A stretch of DNA of 64,000 bases from contig OZ005648.1 in NCBI GenBank assembly GCA_963930645.1, forward strand, positions 103,112,667 through 103,176,666, given 5' to 3'. The position numbers were made by a program, and so were the translations under genes. The stretch comes from Salticus scenicus (lineage: Eukaryota; Arthropoda; Arachnida; Araneae; Salticidae). The notes below the pieces were generated by a model. The model worked only from the letters and a program-made list of their open reading frames with translations, ran no database searches and had not been told where the DNA came from. Positions 11,846-23,520 of this stretch are shown piece after piece. The number at the start of each line of letters is the position of its first letter. Position 1 is the first letter of the stretch.

Positions 11846-12097
11846 CTATTTATGATATTTTTCCTTATGCTTTAAAAAAGCATGTTTGCTGGCGAAGGTT
11901 ATCAAACATTCATCACTTAGATATTCAGGTTTTCGATAAAACATCTTCCCGTGTTTTATTAGTTCATACATGCGTTTAAAAATGTTATTACAAGCAGCAC
12001 ATAGATATTCAGGTAAGACTTTTTGATGAAATACTCTCTCATCTTTTAATAAATCGCAATTGCTTTTAAAAATTTCGATACAATGTTCACAATCGTA
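11846..12097 (-). pseudogene. C2H2 zinc-finger fragment, right-arm copy
   Basis: The minus strand is open for 83 codons between TAA (12098-12100) and TAG (11846-11848), with no ATG at the start. It encodes three fingers: CEHCIEIFKSNCDLLKDERV followed by FH (first His is Asp), CAACNNIFKRMYELIKHGKM, and DECLITFASKHAFLKHKEKY followed by H, whose first Cys is Ser. It is the mirror copy of 10600-10830 on the left arm. It keeps an open frame where the left copy has two stops. It is likely inactive because of flanking stops and lost metal ligands. Confidence 0.6.
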
Positions 12098-12219
12098 TTA
12101 TATAGGAGTTTTACTTTAAGCTTCTAAATATCTTTTTAAACGGCATAAAATATCACATGCTTCCCCAAACATGTAAAAAATCTTAGGTCTTACACCGTTG
12201 TGAACCTTCATGTGTCAAG

Positions 12220-12357
12220 TTAAATAGGATTTATTAAAAACATCTTATTGCAAGTTGGGCAAATTAAAAGTTTAGACAACTTCTCGTACTCAAAACTTGA
12301 TGAAGAAGGTTGCTGAGCAGAAACATGGGTTTTCCCAGATATTAAACTACTATCCAT
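12220..12357 (-). pseudogene. N-terminal piece of the C2H2 gene, right-arm copy
   Basis: An ATG at 12357 opens 45 codons on the minus strand. The product begins MDSSLISGKTHVSAQQ, has a Ser-rich stretch, and ends in CPTCNKMFL, the CxxC half of a C2H2 finger, before TAA (12220-12222). In the next frame the text continues HMKVHNGVRPK, the His pair and linker of the same finger, so a small frameshift separates the halves. The left arm lacks this region. Together with 11846-12097 and the 10590-11759 copy it shows the layout of the ancestral gene: N-terminus, finger array, repeat tail. Confidence 0.55.
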
Positions 12358-13028
12358 TTCGTATTTCAATTTTTGAATGTAAATATATATATATATATTA
12401 CTCTAAAAGTAAAAGTTTAAAAAGAGTGAAAACTATGAAAATTCTTAAGTATGAGAACTTAAACAACTCTACAGCGTGAAAAGATCGCAAGTAATTCAAA
12501 TTTTTTATCCGTTCTTCAGTTTTACTTAATACTTGACGTCAAATTCTCTTATTTAATATCAAATTTTTATAACAACCGCCAATATTATGAGAAATTCAGC
12601 CAAGTATTATTTTATGGGTTACTATAAGACCCAAATCGTGTAGAAAATTCTAGTTCACAAACACGTCTAAACAGATAATTGTTCATTTTCACTCTGTATT
12701 TTAATGCAAGTAACATCTATGTTAACATTTTTAGCGTAAAAGTGTTCTAAGATTTGTTGTAAAGCTCATGTTTTAACGGTTAGATATAGATTTTTGATAA
12801 TCTGTAGTTTAATATTTCTGTAAAAGATATTGTGTTACCACTTCAGTTGTCGAGTTCGTGATTTTATCCTACATCTGCAACTTCTTAAATTGGTAAGTTT
12901 GTGATTTTAACTTATATCTTACAATTTTATTATTCTAAAAATAAGCTTTTTTTTTTTTCTGAAATCGTATTTTTTCTAAATTAATTTGTGTAAAAAACTT
13001 TTCATTTTCAAAAAAATATTTCTTACAA

Positions 13029-13443
13029 GGAAACATTCAGAAGGTGTCGTCTTCAAAAAATATATAAAAAAATATATGTGATTCTATTCTTCATAAATCA
13101 CCAGAAAGTTAAAAAGTTATCGGCTGAAATGAATTACAGCGACCACAAAAAGTTATCAAAATTAAGCCTATTTGGCGATTTCATACTGTTAGGCGATTGA
13201 TTTTTAATACTTGGCGGGGGAGCAAAGCACGGTACTGTTCGTACACGGCAATCTCGGTGCTAGCGAAATTATCGCCTAACAGCGCTAAATCGCCCAAAAT
13301 GCTTAATATTGATATTTTTTTGTTTGTGATCGCTCCAATTTATTTCAGCCGATTATTTTTCACTTTCTGGTGTTTTATGAAGAGTAGAATCATATCTATT
13401 TTTCGATATTTTTTGAAGACGACACCTTTTGAATGTTTCCTTG
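13029..13443 (+). mobile_element. Palindromic element in the right arm (GGAAACATTC ends)
   Basis: A ~415-bp element starts GGAAACATTCAGAAGGTGTC and ends in the complement, with arms of about 100 bp. A second inner palindrome (GGCGATTT ... AAATCGCC) surrounds a short GC-rich centre near 13210-13260. Borders are TTACAA on the left and TTGTTAG on the right. It occupies the same arm position as 9064-10219 in the left arm but is not similar to it. Confidence 0.65.
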
Positions 13444-14817
13444 TTAGTTAAAATAAGATAAGTTATTAACACATGGATAACACTCAAACTGCTGACTTCA
13501 TGATTTTATCGAGCATCTACAGTCGCTTAAATTGGTAAGTTTGTGATTTTATCTTACATTTACAATCTTATTATTCTGAAAATAAGTTAATTGCCCATTG
13601 CGCAGCACTAGTGAGACGTAAAACCAACCAACCAACTAAAAAAAGTTAATTAGCTTCTTGTTTTAATTTCTGAAATGGTATTTTTCTGAAATACCTTTCG
13701 TAAAAAAATTTTCATTTTCAAAAAAATTTCAGTTTACGAACATATGTTTTAAAACTTCAAAATATATTACTTACTTAAAATAACTTTGTAAATATGTATG
13801 GAAGAATATCTGTCTTTATAAATGAATGTGCAAACTTTAGAAAACCTAATTTTGCATCTATGAACATAAATGAATTTCTTTATAAATCATACATTAATAT
13901 TTTTAAAGCTCCATTTATATATATATATATTTAAGCTGACTTTCATTTTTTTTTCAAATTTGCATGATTGAAAACAAAATCTAATAAAACCGAGCGAAGG
14001 GTAGCTTAAAAGTTGGGACATTTCACAGTGTTAAAGTAGAAAGTCTTCATTTACAGGTGGAGAGTTGAATAATTTTTAGTAAACAAATCTTAAAACAACT
14101 GATGTTGAGAGTGAATCACAAAAATTTTCAAACACTACCATTTGAGAAGTGTCAGGTTCGTTTCTAGATCACGATTTAAACCAACAAATGGTTATTTATA
14201 ATTATCTCTATGTATGGAAACTTAAATTATTCTTTAGAGTGTTAAAAAAATTATAGTATAAGAATACTACAAAACTTTACAAAGATTTTTTAAGAATGCA
14301 TGTAAGAATGTACGCGTAAATATAAATAAGTATATATGAACTTTAAAAAAACTTATTCTCTCCTTTTTTTTTTTTTTTTTTTTTTTTTTACGAGTATAAG
14401 AATATAAAGAAATTTATAGTAAAACGTAAGAAACATTTTCAACTACACTCTAATAATTTAGGAAATTGTATGAGCTAGGTCAAGGTAAATTAATTTAACT
14501 TGACGAAAGGAAGCCTATTATCTGGGGCATTTAAGTTGTTTTAATGGTATTTCTTGTCAGAAACTTTATTGGAGTGTATACCAAGTTAAATAATTTGTGC
14601 AGTTTCGGTTAAACGTGAAATCTCATGTTGGCTGATGGAAATTTTTATCGATAGCAGTGATTAAATGTTTCCAGTGGATTTCACATAAAGAAAAGTAAAA
14701 TTGTTGATACTAGTGGATATTTTTTAACATGAAATGTTTTCCTTAAATTTTCTGGAAATGATAGTTTAGGTGAAACAGTTTCTCTCTCTTAAGCGAAATA
14801 TAATTTTATTATTGTAT

Positions 14818-15445
14818 TGTTGCGAGTTTGTAAATAATTCTGTTTATTTTTGTAGAAATTCTTTCAAAGAGTCGTTCATATAATGTTAATTTTCTGCATT
14901 TCTAGTTTGTTTTAGCGTTAAAATAGTCTAATTTTCACTTAAAAACGCATTAAAAAGCTCCAATAAGGCAGGTAATGGATTTGGTGCCAAATTTAGCGAC
15001 TTCTTGCCCTTGGCGACTTTTTTGACGACTTTAAGCGAGAAAATCCTTATTATTGATATACCAAAGATGAACGCTCTAATGTGATTGGTTAACGAGTTAT
15101 GAGAAATTTCTAGATTTTGCTGGGATCGATAGATGGGTATTTAAGGAGCTGCATCGCGCCAAATTCCGATCAGTCTCGGATAGTTTCCGCCAATGCTTGC
15201 ACTGCTATTGACAGAACTCTAAGCCTCTTTGGAAATACAGTTGCATATGTGTTAATGCTATACAGTTTGTACTGTTGATTTGCTGTTGACAGCTGTTATT
15301 TAAGCTGTGTTTATTGGTGGAATTAAAGTTGATACCTTGCTCATAGGCCTGTATTCTTCTGGAATTTTCTGTGAATAAATTACTGAACTTTTGCAAGTTT
15401 CGCCTTTCATTGTAGGTCAACTCACGAACCCCCAAGTACGCAACA
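14818..15445 (+). repeat. Solo LTR related to the gypsy element at 30739-35186
   Basis: It begins TGTTGCGAGTTTGTAAATAA and ends AAGTACGCAACA, the two LTR ends of the gypsy element in + orientation. Shared internal blocks include the CATTTCTAGT..TTTTAGCGTT region, the TTTAAGGAGC TATA region near 15142, and GTGAATAAATTACTGAA with AATAAA near 15372. The left arm provides the empty site (near 7540-7590): ATAT there corresponds to GTAT before and ATGT after this LTR, so the 4-bp duplication was ATAT with one change in each copy. No internal region remains. Divergence from the full element is much higher than between that element's own LTRs, so this is an older relative. Confidence 0.85.
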
Positions 15446-15466
15446 ATGTGTTAGAATATTTTCTTA

Positions 15467-15513
<47 letters not shown>

Positions 15514-16299
15514 ATTAAACTTATCTAGACTTATTATTATAAATTTTGGGCAATTTTTATATTGAGTTGGACTTTTTTCAAACAGTAAAGTTTATTCCAG
15601 GAATGTTAAACTTTTAATTTTTGCATTTGATGAAATTTTTCTGTAACTTCTTAAATAGAGGAATTCCACTTCATATAATTTTTTCATAATAAATTTTTTT
15701 CACTTGAAGTTTTGTTTATTTTTCTCATTTATATATTAATAAAAACTTTTTTTTTTTTTTTTTTTTTTTTTAATGGAAAGCTTTTTTAATTAAGTTTGTT
15801 GCTTATCAGAAAATAATTCTTCTGAATCTTTTAAAAAGAAATGAAAGTAGTTTGACAGAAAAACGTAACGCTGAATAACAAATAGTGGAGTATATTAAGA
15901 AACCCCACCCCAGCGTTCTCATTCAAAACACCCCAATGTCACCTATATTCGAAGGAAAAAAATTCCTTTGCTTTGTCAAACTAAAATGCTGTCCTATCTA
16001 CACATTGTATTATAAGTATAAAATCAAGTTAGCACAGTATTAATAAATGACTTGATAAAAATAATTTTCAACTATATTTGAATATATATATTTCAACCCT
16101 CATCTATAAAATATTAATACTAAATTTAATTAATAAACAGTCTTTTCTATAGATTTATTTACTCATTAAATTCCAGGTACAATACGTTGCAATTTGAAAA
16201 GTCATAATGTAAAAAAAAAAAAAAAAAATTAAGAATAATTAATTAATTTAATTATTAATGACCTAAAATTGTTTAAAACCATTGATTTCAATTAACTAA

Positions 16300-16930
16300 T
16301 CACGGAAAGTCTAATTTTAATTACTAACTGAATAATGTTTAAAATCATTATTTACAATTAGTTAATATTTCATGTTTAAAACATAATCTTTACCACAAAA
16401 GTAAGTTTTAATCTGAATAAAGTAAATTATTTATTTAATATAATAACTTTAATTTAATCCTTCATTAAAATTTCTTAATTAGCAAAACTACTGTATTGTT
16501 TAAAATATTATCTCGTCATCTATGATGTAAATGTCTGAAATGAATACAACTAATTTTTCAGGGAAAAAACTTTAAGAAAGAACTGTTTTTATTATTAATG
16601 TCTGAATATTGTTTAAAATTGATAATTTAAATTAACTAATAATGAAAAACCAATTTTTAATTAATAACTGAATGTTGTTTAAAATTATCAATTACAATTA
16701 ACTAATATTTCAAGTTAATAATTTTATCGTTACCACAAAAGTAGGTTTTAATCAAACTAAAGTAACTTATTTATTTAAAATAATACCTCATTATTAAAAA
16801 AACTTTAATTGATTCATTCATTATTTAATTAAGGAAAACTAATATATTGTTTAAACTATTATCTCTTCATCTATGATGCAAACGGCTAAAATACATACAA
16901 TTTAGTTGCAATAAAAGAAAATTACGAAAA
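16300..16930 (+). repeat. Tandem duplication (~345-bp unit) in the outer right arm
   Basis: Two similar units follow each other, from about 16310 and about 16655. Each contains ACCACAAAAGTA(A/G)GTTTTAAT, a TTATTTATTTAA stretch, and ATTATCTC(G/T)TCATCTATGATG. The left arm has only a shortened equivalent (5930-6130). Confidence 0.65.
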
Positions 16931-17519
16931 ATCTTAACGAATATTTTTTAATTGAGAAATGGATATTTTGAATCATAATTTTTTTATTATTTTTCCTAAA
17001 AACAATCCCCGTCTTCCATAATACAGAGATTAGAACGAGTGAAAAACAATATTATTTTAAAACATTCTCAATCTTTTACTATAAAATCTTTAATTAATAT
17101 ATATTTTTTAAATTTATATCATTTTAATTACTGAATTATTACCATTAAATCAAATCTTTTCTTTTTTCATATACCTTATGTGAAAAAATAACGTTTTTTT
17201 AACATTCGTAGTCTTTCACAATAAGCCATCTAATTAATATTTTAAAATTAAAACATTTAATTAAAACACCTAATTAAAGCCACCTCGTTATCTTCCATGA
17301 TAAACGCAGCACCGCAATCTCCGTGAACGAGTCAATGTCAATGAAGAGTGACGCCGCGACTTCGCAGGGCATGGTTTAGTACTGCACGGCACGCCATTGC
17401 CTCCTGCTGGGTTGGGAGCTGCCTTTTCTACCTACTACTGTTCTTTTTGTTTTATTATGTTTAACATGTTTATTTTCAATTCAAAATTTGTAAAACTCTA
17501 AAAATTGTTTATATGATTA

Positions 17520-18071
17520 CACTGATTTGAAAAAAAAAAAAAAAATCGAGCCCTGATACCATTTTTGCTGATTCATATGTAAAATGACCTTCTAAATCCG
17601 AATGTGATTCCTATTTTGCCCAGTCACCCACCGTTTTCTCGGAAGACACTACCCCCTTCCCCAATTTTTATCGTTCTTTGGTAATTTTATGGCCATGAAT
17701 TTGATTTAGAGAATGAGAAATAATTAATTTAGCACTTAAAAAACAATATATATATATATAATGTTTAATAAATAACATTAATAATAGATTAAAAGAATAT
17801 GAGAAATGTAATACATAATTTCAGTGGCAAATCCCTCATTCTAACTTTTCCCCTTGCCGCAAATTTTCATATTTTAGAATTTTCCAACTATGTAGCCCCT
17901 GAAAAGATATTTAACAGTTAAAATAATCCTTTCCCCCATAAAAATCAAATGTATAGACATAAAATTGACGAAAATTAATAATAATCCATTTAAAAAAAAA
18001 CTTTTAAAACCCAAATTCTTATTATAGCGTATCATATAAATCTTTTCGAAGTTAGAATAAAATTTAATTTG

Positions 18072-18104
<33 letters not shown>

Positions 18105-18915
18105 GACTTTTTTGTTTATTAACCAAAATTGGGGAAGTTTGAACTGTGTTAAGAAAAGATAAATTATTTCTTAAAATTTACAACAGATGGCAGCACCACA
18201 CGGTTGCCTATAAGTTTTGTGATTTCATTTTCTGATTAAGGGCCAATATCTGCAATTTAATTATTCGTTTCAGGCACCTTTTTATTATTATTTTAGTTTA
18301 TTATTGTTTTTTTTTTTTTTTTTTTTGTATTATAACTTAACATTTTACTGATTTGGTTAATGTTTATGTGTTTTTACTAATCATTTTTATTTTGCATTGT
18401 TAATTGTTTCATTGACATTTTAGTGAATATTCCGCCCAATTAAGGGTGCTTGTAGCCCACAAAAAAACTCTTTTTTCTTCTAAAAAGAGATGTAAGAAAA
18501 AGGCTTCTTAAAAAAACTCTTCAAAAATTCTTAGAATACTGTGTAGTGAACGATAAATTTTCTTTTATGAATTGACATCTTTTCTGCTAATTGTTTGCAA
18601 AAGCTAACACTCCGGACCTTCAGGGTATGAAACGCGGGACCACCGGATTATTAACATGGCGCTCTTACCAAATGAGCCACGGAGAGACAAATGAAAAAAC
18701 TTGTATTTACCTTAAAATAGAGGCGAATTTTTTATTTGGTTGAGATTCACAAACATACCGTAGTGAATGGCAGTAAGTATATAAGAATTTGGGGGGGGGG
18801 GAAATAGGAGGCCCTCCCTATAAAACGGTGGGTATAGGGCAAAATGGGCGTCCTATTCCGATTCAGGCGGTCATTTTACATAAGAATTTGCAAAAATGGT
18901 CTTGGGGCAATTTTC
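17520..18915 (+). mobile_element. CACTG-ended (CACTA-like) non-autonomous element, copy 1
   Basis: Its left part (CACTGATTTG, then TGATACCATTTTTGCTGATT and AAACGGTGGG-type boxes) matches 25154-25290. Its right part (18785-18900, reverse complement) matches the right part of 25154-25760. It differs from the second copy by an extra ~800 bp around 17990-18780, which holds an A-run, a Gly-rich-looking G tract and a tRNA-like sequence. TTA precedes it, but the right terminus is eroded. CACTG ends suggest the CACTA/EnSpm group. No transposase is seen. Confidence 0.5.
18598..18695 (-). other. tRNA-like sequence (tRNA-derived SINE head or tRNA relic)
   Basis: On the minus strand, TGGCTCATTTGGTAAGAGC (18661-18680) resembles an A box, and GGTCCCGCGTTTCATACC (18624-18641) resembles a B box, at tRNA-like spacing. 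The B box lacks the usual TTCGA core, and the cloverleaf is imperfect. I take it as a SINE head or tRNA pseudogene inside the insertion of the CACTG element. Confidence 0.45.
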
Positions 18916-19408
18916 CTGCATTTACGTTAGTAGTTTTCTTTATAATACATAACTAATAATAAATGAATATATTTTAAAGGGATTTTCTCAATCATACTAT
19001 ATTAACAAAACCCTGTAATGAAATTAATTCCAGTAATTAAAAAGAAAATAGATTTTTGAAAATTACATGTTTTCATATTATGAAATAAAAATATATAAAA
19101 TTATATTTATGTAATTCGAGTGAACCAATCGATTCTGCAACCCTCTTCTCGACTTCAGAGTTACTTAATTTATGAAGTTTTAGTAATCTAATAGTTTATG
19201 AAAACTATAAAAAGACATTGCAAAAGTATATCTAAGAATATATCTATAAAACAATACATTAAAATTTCATAAATCCTACGTTACAAAAATTTCAACTTTT
19301 TCTACCTATCGTAATCTAGGTTTTTTTTTTTTTTTCGAAAAAAAAAAAAAGATTGTAAATGCTGCTTTTTTATTTTCAGTATTACGAGATTTTGATATTT
19401 CTTACGCA
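18916..19408. other. AT-rich stretch, nothing recognised
   Basis: No gene-like frame or repeat boundary is visible. Confidence 0.4.
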
Positions 19409-19593
19409 CCATATTTTCCTGCGTATAACATGCAGGTGTGCTGAATCACATTCACATCGGAAACTTTAATTAAGAGTGAAAGGTTTTTTTAAATGATATA
19501 TTGTCACTATAAAATATTTCCTTACCCTTATAATAAATTTTGTGGTGCGAAACTGACTCACCTGACCTGCGGAGTATAAGCAGTAAAATATGG
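19409..19593 (+). mobile_element. CCGTATTTT MITE, decayed copy
   Basis: It begins CCATATTTTCCTGCGTATAA and ends TAAGCAGTAAAATATGG, with TA after it. It is a diverged relative of the clean copy at 43011-43187, which has the same CATGCAGG/CGCGCAGG box after the end repeat. It is non-coding; a minus-strand frame over it has no meaning. Confidence 0.55.
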
Positions 19594-19797
19594 TACATAA
19601 TTTGCCACATTTCTGTATGCGAAATTGCCTCATGATATGTTTTACTGACGTAAAATTCTCTGTAATAACGGTAGGATTAAAACAGGGGTGCAAGAGTTTA
19701 TGACTCAAAATAAAAAACTGTCACTAGTACTCTTTATCAATAATTTCTATCATATTCAATCGCAATAAATTATCGCGTAAATATTATACAAACTTTA

Positions 19798-19833
<36 letters not shown>

Positions 19834-21130
19834 TTCTTACTCTCTTATTCGTATGTATTCAATTTATGGTCCATTAACGATGACGGCAATTAAGATTCAG
19901 AGATTTTTTTCTTTGGTAACAAATGTAAAATGTCAACACATAAAATTTTCAAATGCGTAAGAATATTATTTTTTCTCATTAATTACAGAAGCAAAACTTA
20001 AATGCAAAGTTTTGATGTTAAGAACTGAAATCTAAAACCTACCTTTATAAGGATTTCGAAAACCATAAATATGGAATATTGTATAACTACGATGTTATGT
20101 ACTCGGTTAAAGGATTAGAAGCTGATTAAACATTATGTAGTTGAACAATACTGTAAGTTTTAAGACGGCTGAAGATTCTCTTCCTCGGATTTATTATTAT
20201 TATTATTATTATTATCGTTTTATATTATTGGATAAATTGCTTGAAACAGCATATAAAGGAAACGATTATATGCGTTGTTAACATATTTGTACAAGGAATC
20301 ATTTCATGAAATTTTATACTTAAAAAAAAAAAAAAAAGTTTAATAAATAAACATTAAATAAAAAAATATATATAATAAAAAAATGATGAATATTGAAGGA
20401 ATTTCATTTATTTTTTCTTACATACAGTGGTAAATAAATCTGTTATATAATATTTACTACGCTTTTTTATATCTTATAATTGCACATTATATCTTGATTT
20501 TTTGCTAATGATATGAAATGACAGCAGTCGCCAGAAAGAGGTAATAAAGAAAGTAAATAGTAATAATGATAAATAAATTATCCTTCCCTACAATAAATAA
20601 TAATAATAATAATTGTATAAATTTTACTATTCTGATTCTAAATTACAATATCAGAAAACATTTCTCTTTCATACCGATTTTAGGGGAGAATATATATATA
20701 TATATAACTTACAGTATTAAATAAAAGTTAATGCATTTCTTAACAGTGCTACAGACCAGTAAAATGAATAAGTGTCGTTATATTATTTCAGAAATGAAAG
20801 AAAGTCTCTCGCGGAATAATAATTTTGATGCATTTATATATTGAGACTATACATGTGTGAATTCAGATCATAAACTTTCAAAAAAAGGTACGCAATTTTT
20901 TCAGTAAAGTATGAATGTAGTTGTAGATAAAAAAAAGTGAAAAAAAAAAGAAGAATAGAATATTTATTCGTGAATATTGTATTTCTGTAAAAGACTTCAC
21001 AGATTGCCCCTTATTCTAAAAAACTGTTGCATGATGGAACAATTTCATTTTCACGATTAGGTTTAATATTTTTAAATTTGTCGAATAAGGTCGTTACTTT
21101 TACAAGAAGGGTGTTCATGTCGGCCTGAGT
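19594..21130. other. AT-rich stretch, no gene seen
   Basis: It contains an A-run (19801-19830), TTA and TA microsatellites, and at 19683 the 17-mer CAGGGGTGCAAGAGTTT, which recurs at 35803. Nothing coding is supported. Confidence 0.4.
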
Positions 21131-21132
21131 AA

Positions 21133-21320
21133 TCAAAGACAGACACTATTGCACATGCATAAACATCTATAACTATACAAGGCAGCAAAATATCTAAAAT
21201 TAGATTATATTAAAAATTTCATTGAAAGCATTATTATTATTCAAGCAATGATAAATTCGCATTCATCACAAAGAAAACTTAATATGCAATCATAAATTTT
21301 ATGAATAATTTGATTAAGTA

Positions 21321-21351
<31 letters not shown>

Positions 21352-21800
21352 ACCATACACATGCAAAATTACTTTGCTGCTAAAGTTTCATAACTTGTTA
21401 CTAAATTATCTTAAAATAGCTTCAAAAAAGTCATTTTAAAATAAAATTTAATAGATTTTCTCACATTTTCATGACTAGTGTAATCAAAAACAAACGCAAT
21501 TACACATGCATAAACACCTATGATTGCATAAAAGCTTTATATCTGAAATTAGACTACATTAAAAATATCTTTCAATACACTAATTCCCTCAATGATAAAT
21601 TCCTATTCATCAAAAAGAAATCGTCTGTTATCTCCCAGTTACTAATGTTATGAAAAATTTGATTACGTAAGGTAGATAATTATACACACATGCAATATTA
21701 TTTTGCTGCAAAAGTTTAATGAATAATTGCTAAATTATCTTAAAATAGCAGCCGAATTCCCATTTTCAAATAGAATTAAATGGATTCTCTCACATTTCTA
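21133..21800 (+). repeat. Tandem duplication, ~345-bp unit, two copies
   Basis: Units starting near 21133 and 21480 share CACATGCATAAACA(T/C)CTAT, AATGATAAATTC, ACACATGCAA(A/T)ATTA and AAATTATCTTAAAATAGC. The first carries an (AAAT)n tract at 21320-21350. Divergence is roughly 15-20%. No coding function is seen. Confidence 0.7.
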
Positions 21801-23246
21801 TCAGTAATTAAAGTTCTTCAATTTTAGATAAGTTAGTTATTGATTTTTCTTAGGGAATAAGAAGCTTAACTTTTCTTAGAACTCATAAATGGGAGGAAAT
21901 TCTTTTTACAAAAGAAAAATACATTCTTGCGTTTTCTCAAGCGATAAGAAAATATAATGAGACAAATTTTCTACTTCTTTGAATATTGTAAAATGCATGT
22001 ATTGATTAAAATGTTCTTTTTTGTATCCTTACATTTAATTAACTTGAAAATTTTCTTTAAAAGTTACAATTTTATGTTAAATTTACACAAATGGTATTTA
22101 TTATTAAAATAAATATTTTCACTAGATTTGTATATGAGATACATTTTTATATAACATGATAATATAATATTAAAAGTATGATTACATAAAAAAAATTAAC
22201 TGAATCTCAAATTATGAATTTTATATGTGCTAAATAATACTTTTAATATCATATTTTAAATTTAAATCAACTTCAGACTTATGACGTAAATAATATACTA
22301 TTTCTTTTTCCATGAATTAAACAGTAAGGCTCATTATTGTATTTTTTATTGCATTATCATTCGTATGCTATTTTATTTTATTTATTTGTTTATTTATTTT
22401 TATTTATTTATTTATTTATTTTGACAAATGAATTTTTTATATAATTTTTTTTTATAGCAAATTCCTTTAATTAAACTTTTTATAATTCTGCTAAATTAAA
22501 GATGGATTAACAAGTTTCATATACAAAAATTCAATTATTTCAATCTCTATTTCAGTGTTCTTTAATTTGATATGTAAGTAAAGCGTCTGTATATATATTT
22601 GCATATACAAAATTTGTCCCACTAATTTTAAACATGCACTCTCTCTCTCTCTCTGTATATATATAAGTACAACTATTTTGTAATATATTGCTTTTACGAT
22701 ATACTGTTACACAATTCTATAAAAAATAAAATTTCTCACGGACCTGTTTCTATTTATCTCTCTACATATGTACGCGAAATTAACGTATTGCATTTTTCTT
22801 TGATGTCCGTGTATACAAAATATTCATTTGCTTTTAACTAAAATATTCATTTGCTTTTAACTAAAATATTCAAGTCGCATATTTATATGGTACGGATTTA
22901 AAGTATGGAATTTGAATTTCCTGCTAATAATTGTTTCAGCGTTATAATGACAATAGACACAAAGACAGACAAACGTTGAGATTACCGTTAAAATTCCGAT
23001 TTTCGAAATCAGGGGACCTGAAAACGTGGAATTGTATCAAATCATCGAATTTTACCAAGGAATAATAATTTCTTTATCATGTATAAATAAGATAATTAAG
23101 AAGTGCAAAATCAGGAATCCATTAACAATGAATTAAGTAACGAAATATAATCACATATAGAGAAAAAAAAATATACAGAACTAAAATTTCTATATGATTT
23201 TAAATCTTCTTGAAAATTGCACTTGAAAATTATACCGGATCAAGTG
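21801..23246. other. AT-rich stretch with short tandem repeats
   Basis: It holds TTTA repeats (22370-22420), a TC/TA microsatellite (22640-22665) and a 24-bp direct duplication (ATTCATTTGCTTTTAACTAA, 22820-22868). No gene is seen. Confidence 0.4.
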
Positions 23247-23520
23247 CACTGTAAAAAATAGGTTCTGAAAATAAGTATAGATTATCTCAAAATAGCTCCG
23301 AAACAATATATACTTAAATTTAAAAGCCCATGTACTTATTTTTGAGTATATTGCCGTGCTCAAAAATGGTGTTGACCAATAAGAATCCCAATATCCCCAT
23401 GTTTGACATGTCAATGTACTCAAAAATGAGTGCACGGATTTTCAAATTTAAGTATATATTATTTCGGAGCTATTTTGAGACAATATATACTTATTTTTAA
23501 GAACCTATTTTTTTACAGTG
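23247..23520 (+). mobile_element. CACTGTAAAAAA MITE, 274 bp
   Basis: It starts CACTGTAAAAAATAGGTTCT and ends in the complement (AACCTATTTTTTTACAGTG). Long arms repeat TCTCAAAATAGCTCCGAAA. The inner part carries ACTCAAAAATG words in both orientations. Elements with the same CACTGTAAA end are at 38779-38925 and 52734-52855. No target duplication is evident. Confidence 0.7.

Larger units (their letters stand above)
5243..17439. mobile_element. Giant inverted-repeat element with a central C2H2 gene (~12.2 kb)
   Basis: Two arms (5243-10869 and 11807-17439) are reverse complements of each other over their length, interrupted by arm-specific insertions. A ~940-bp centre separates them. The left end reads GGTAATAGTTAATAAAGGC. 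The right end, reverse complemented, reads AGTAGTAGGTAGAAAAGGC, so the termini are related. The sequence up to 5242 and from 17440 onward matches continuous DNA around 1795 in the upstream duplicate, so the whole block is an insertion relative to that copy. No target duplication is clear. No transposase, integrase or polymerase is visible. It could be a non-autonomous transposon with huge terminal repeats, a fold-back element, a remnant of a larger mobile or viral element, or an inverted duplication. I favour a mobile origin because of the empty site. Confidence 0.7.
11807..17439 (-). repeat. Right arm of the giant inverted repeat
   Basis: Reverse complement of 5243-10869, with visible divergence of perhaps 15-20%. 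Right-arm-only insertions are a palindromic element (13029-13443) and a solo LTR (14818-15445). It has an extra ~560 bp at about 12130-12690 that holds the gene's N-terminus. Two ~200-bp direct repeats (around 12840-13020 and 13480-13740) flank the palindromic insertion. A GC-rich patch near 15900-15960 is well matched at 6785-6845 in the left arm. The outer end is GC-richer (17280-17430). Confidence 0.8.

Noticed and set aside
5243..17439. A Polinton/Maverick or integrated DNA virus
   Set aside because: Size and terminal repeats are suggestive, but no polymerase B, integrase, ATPase, protease or capsid gene is seen, so it is not called as one.
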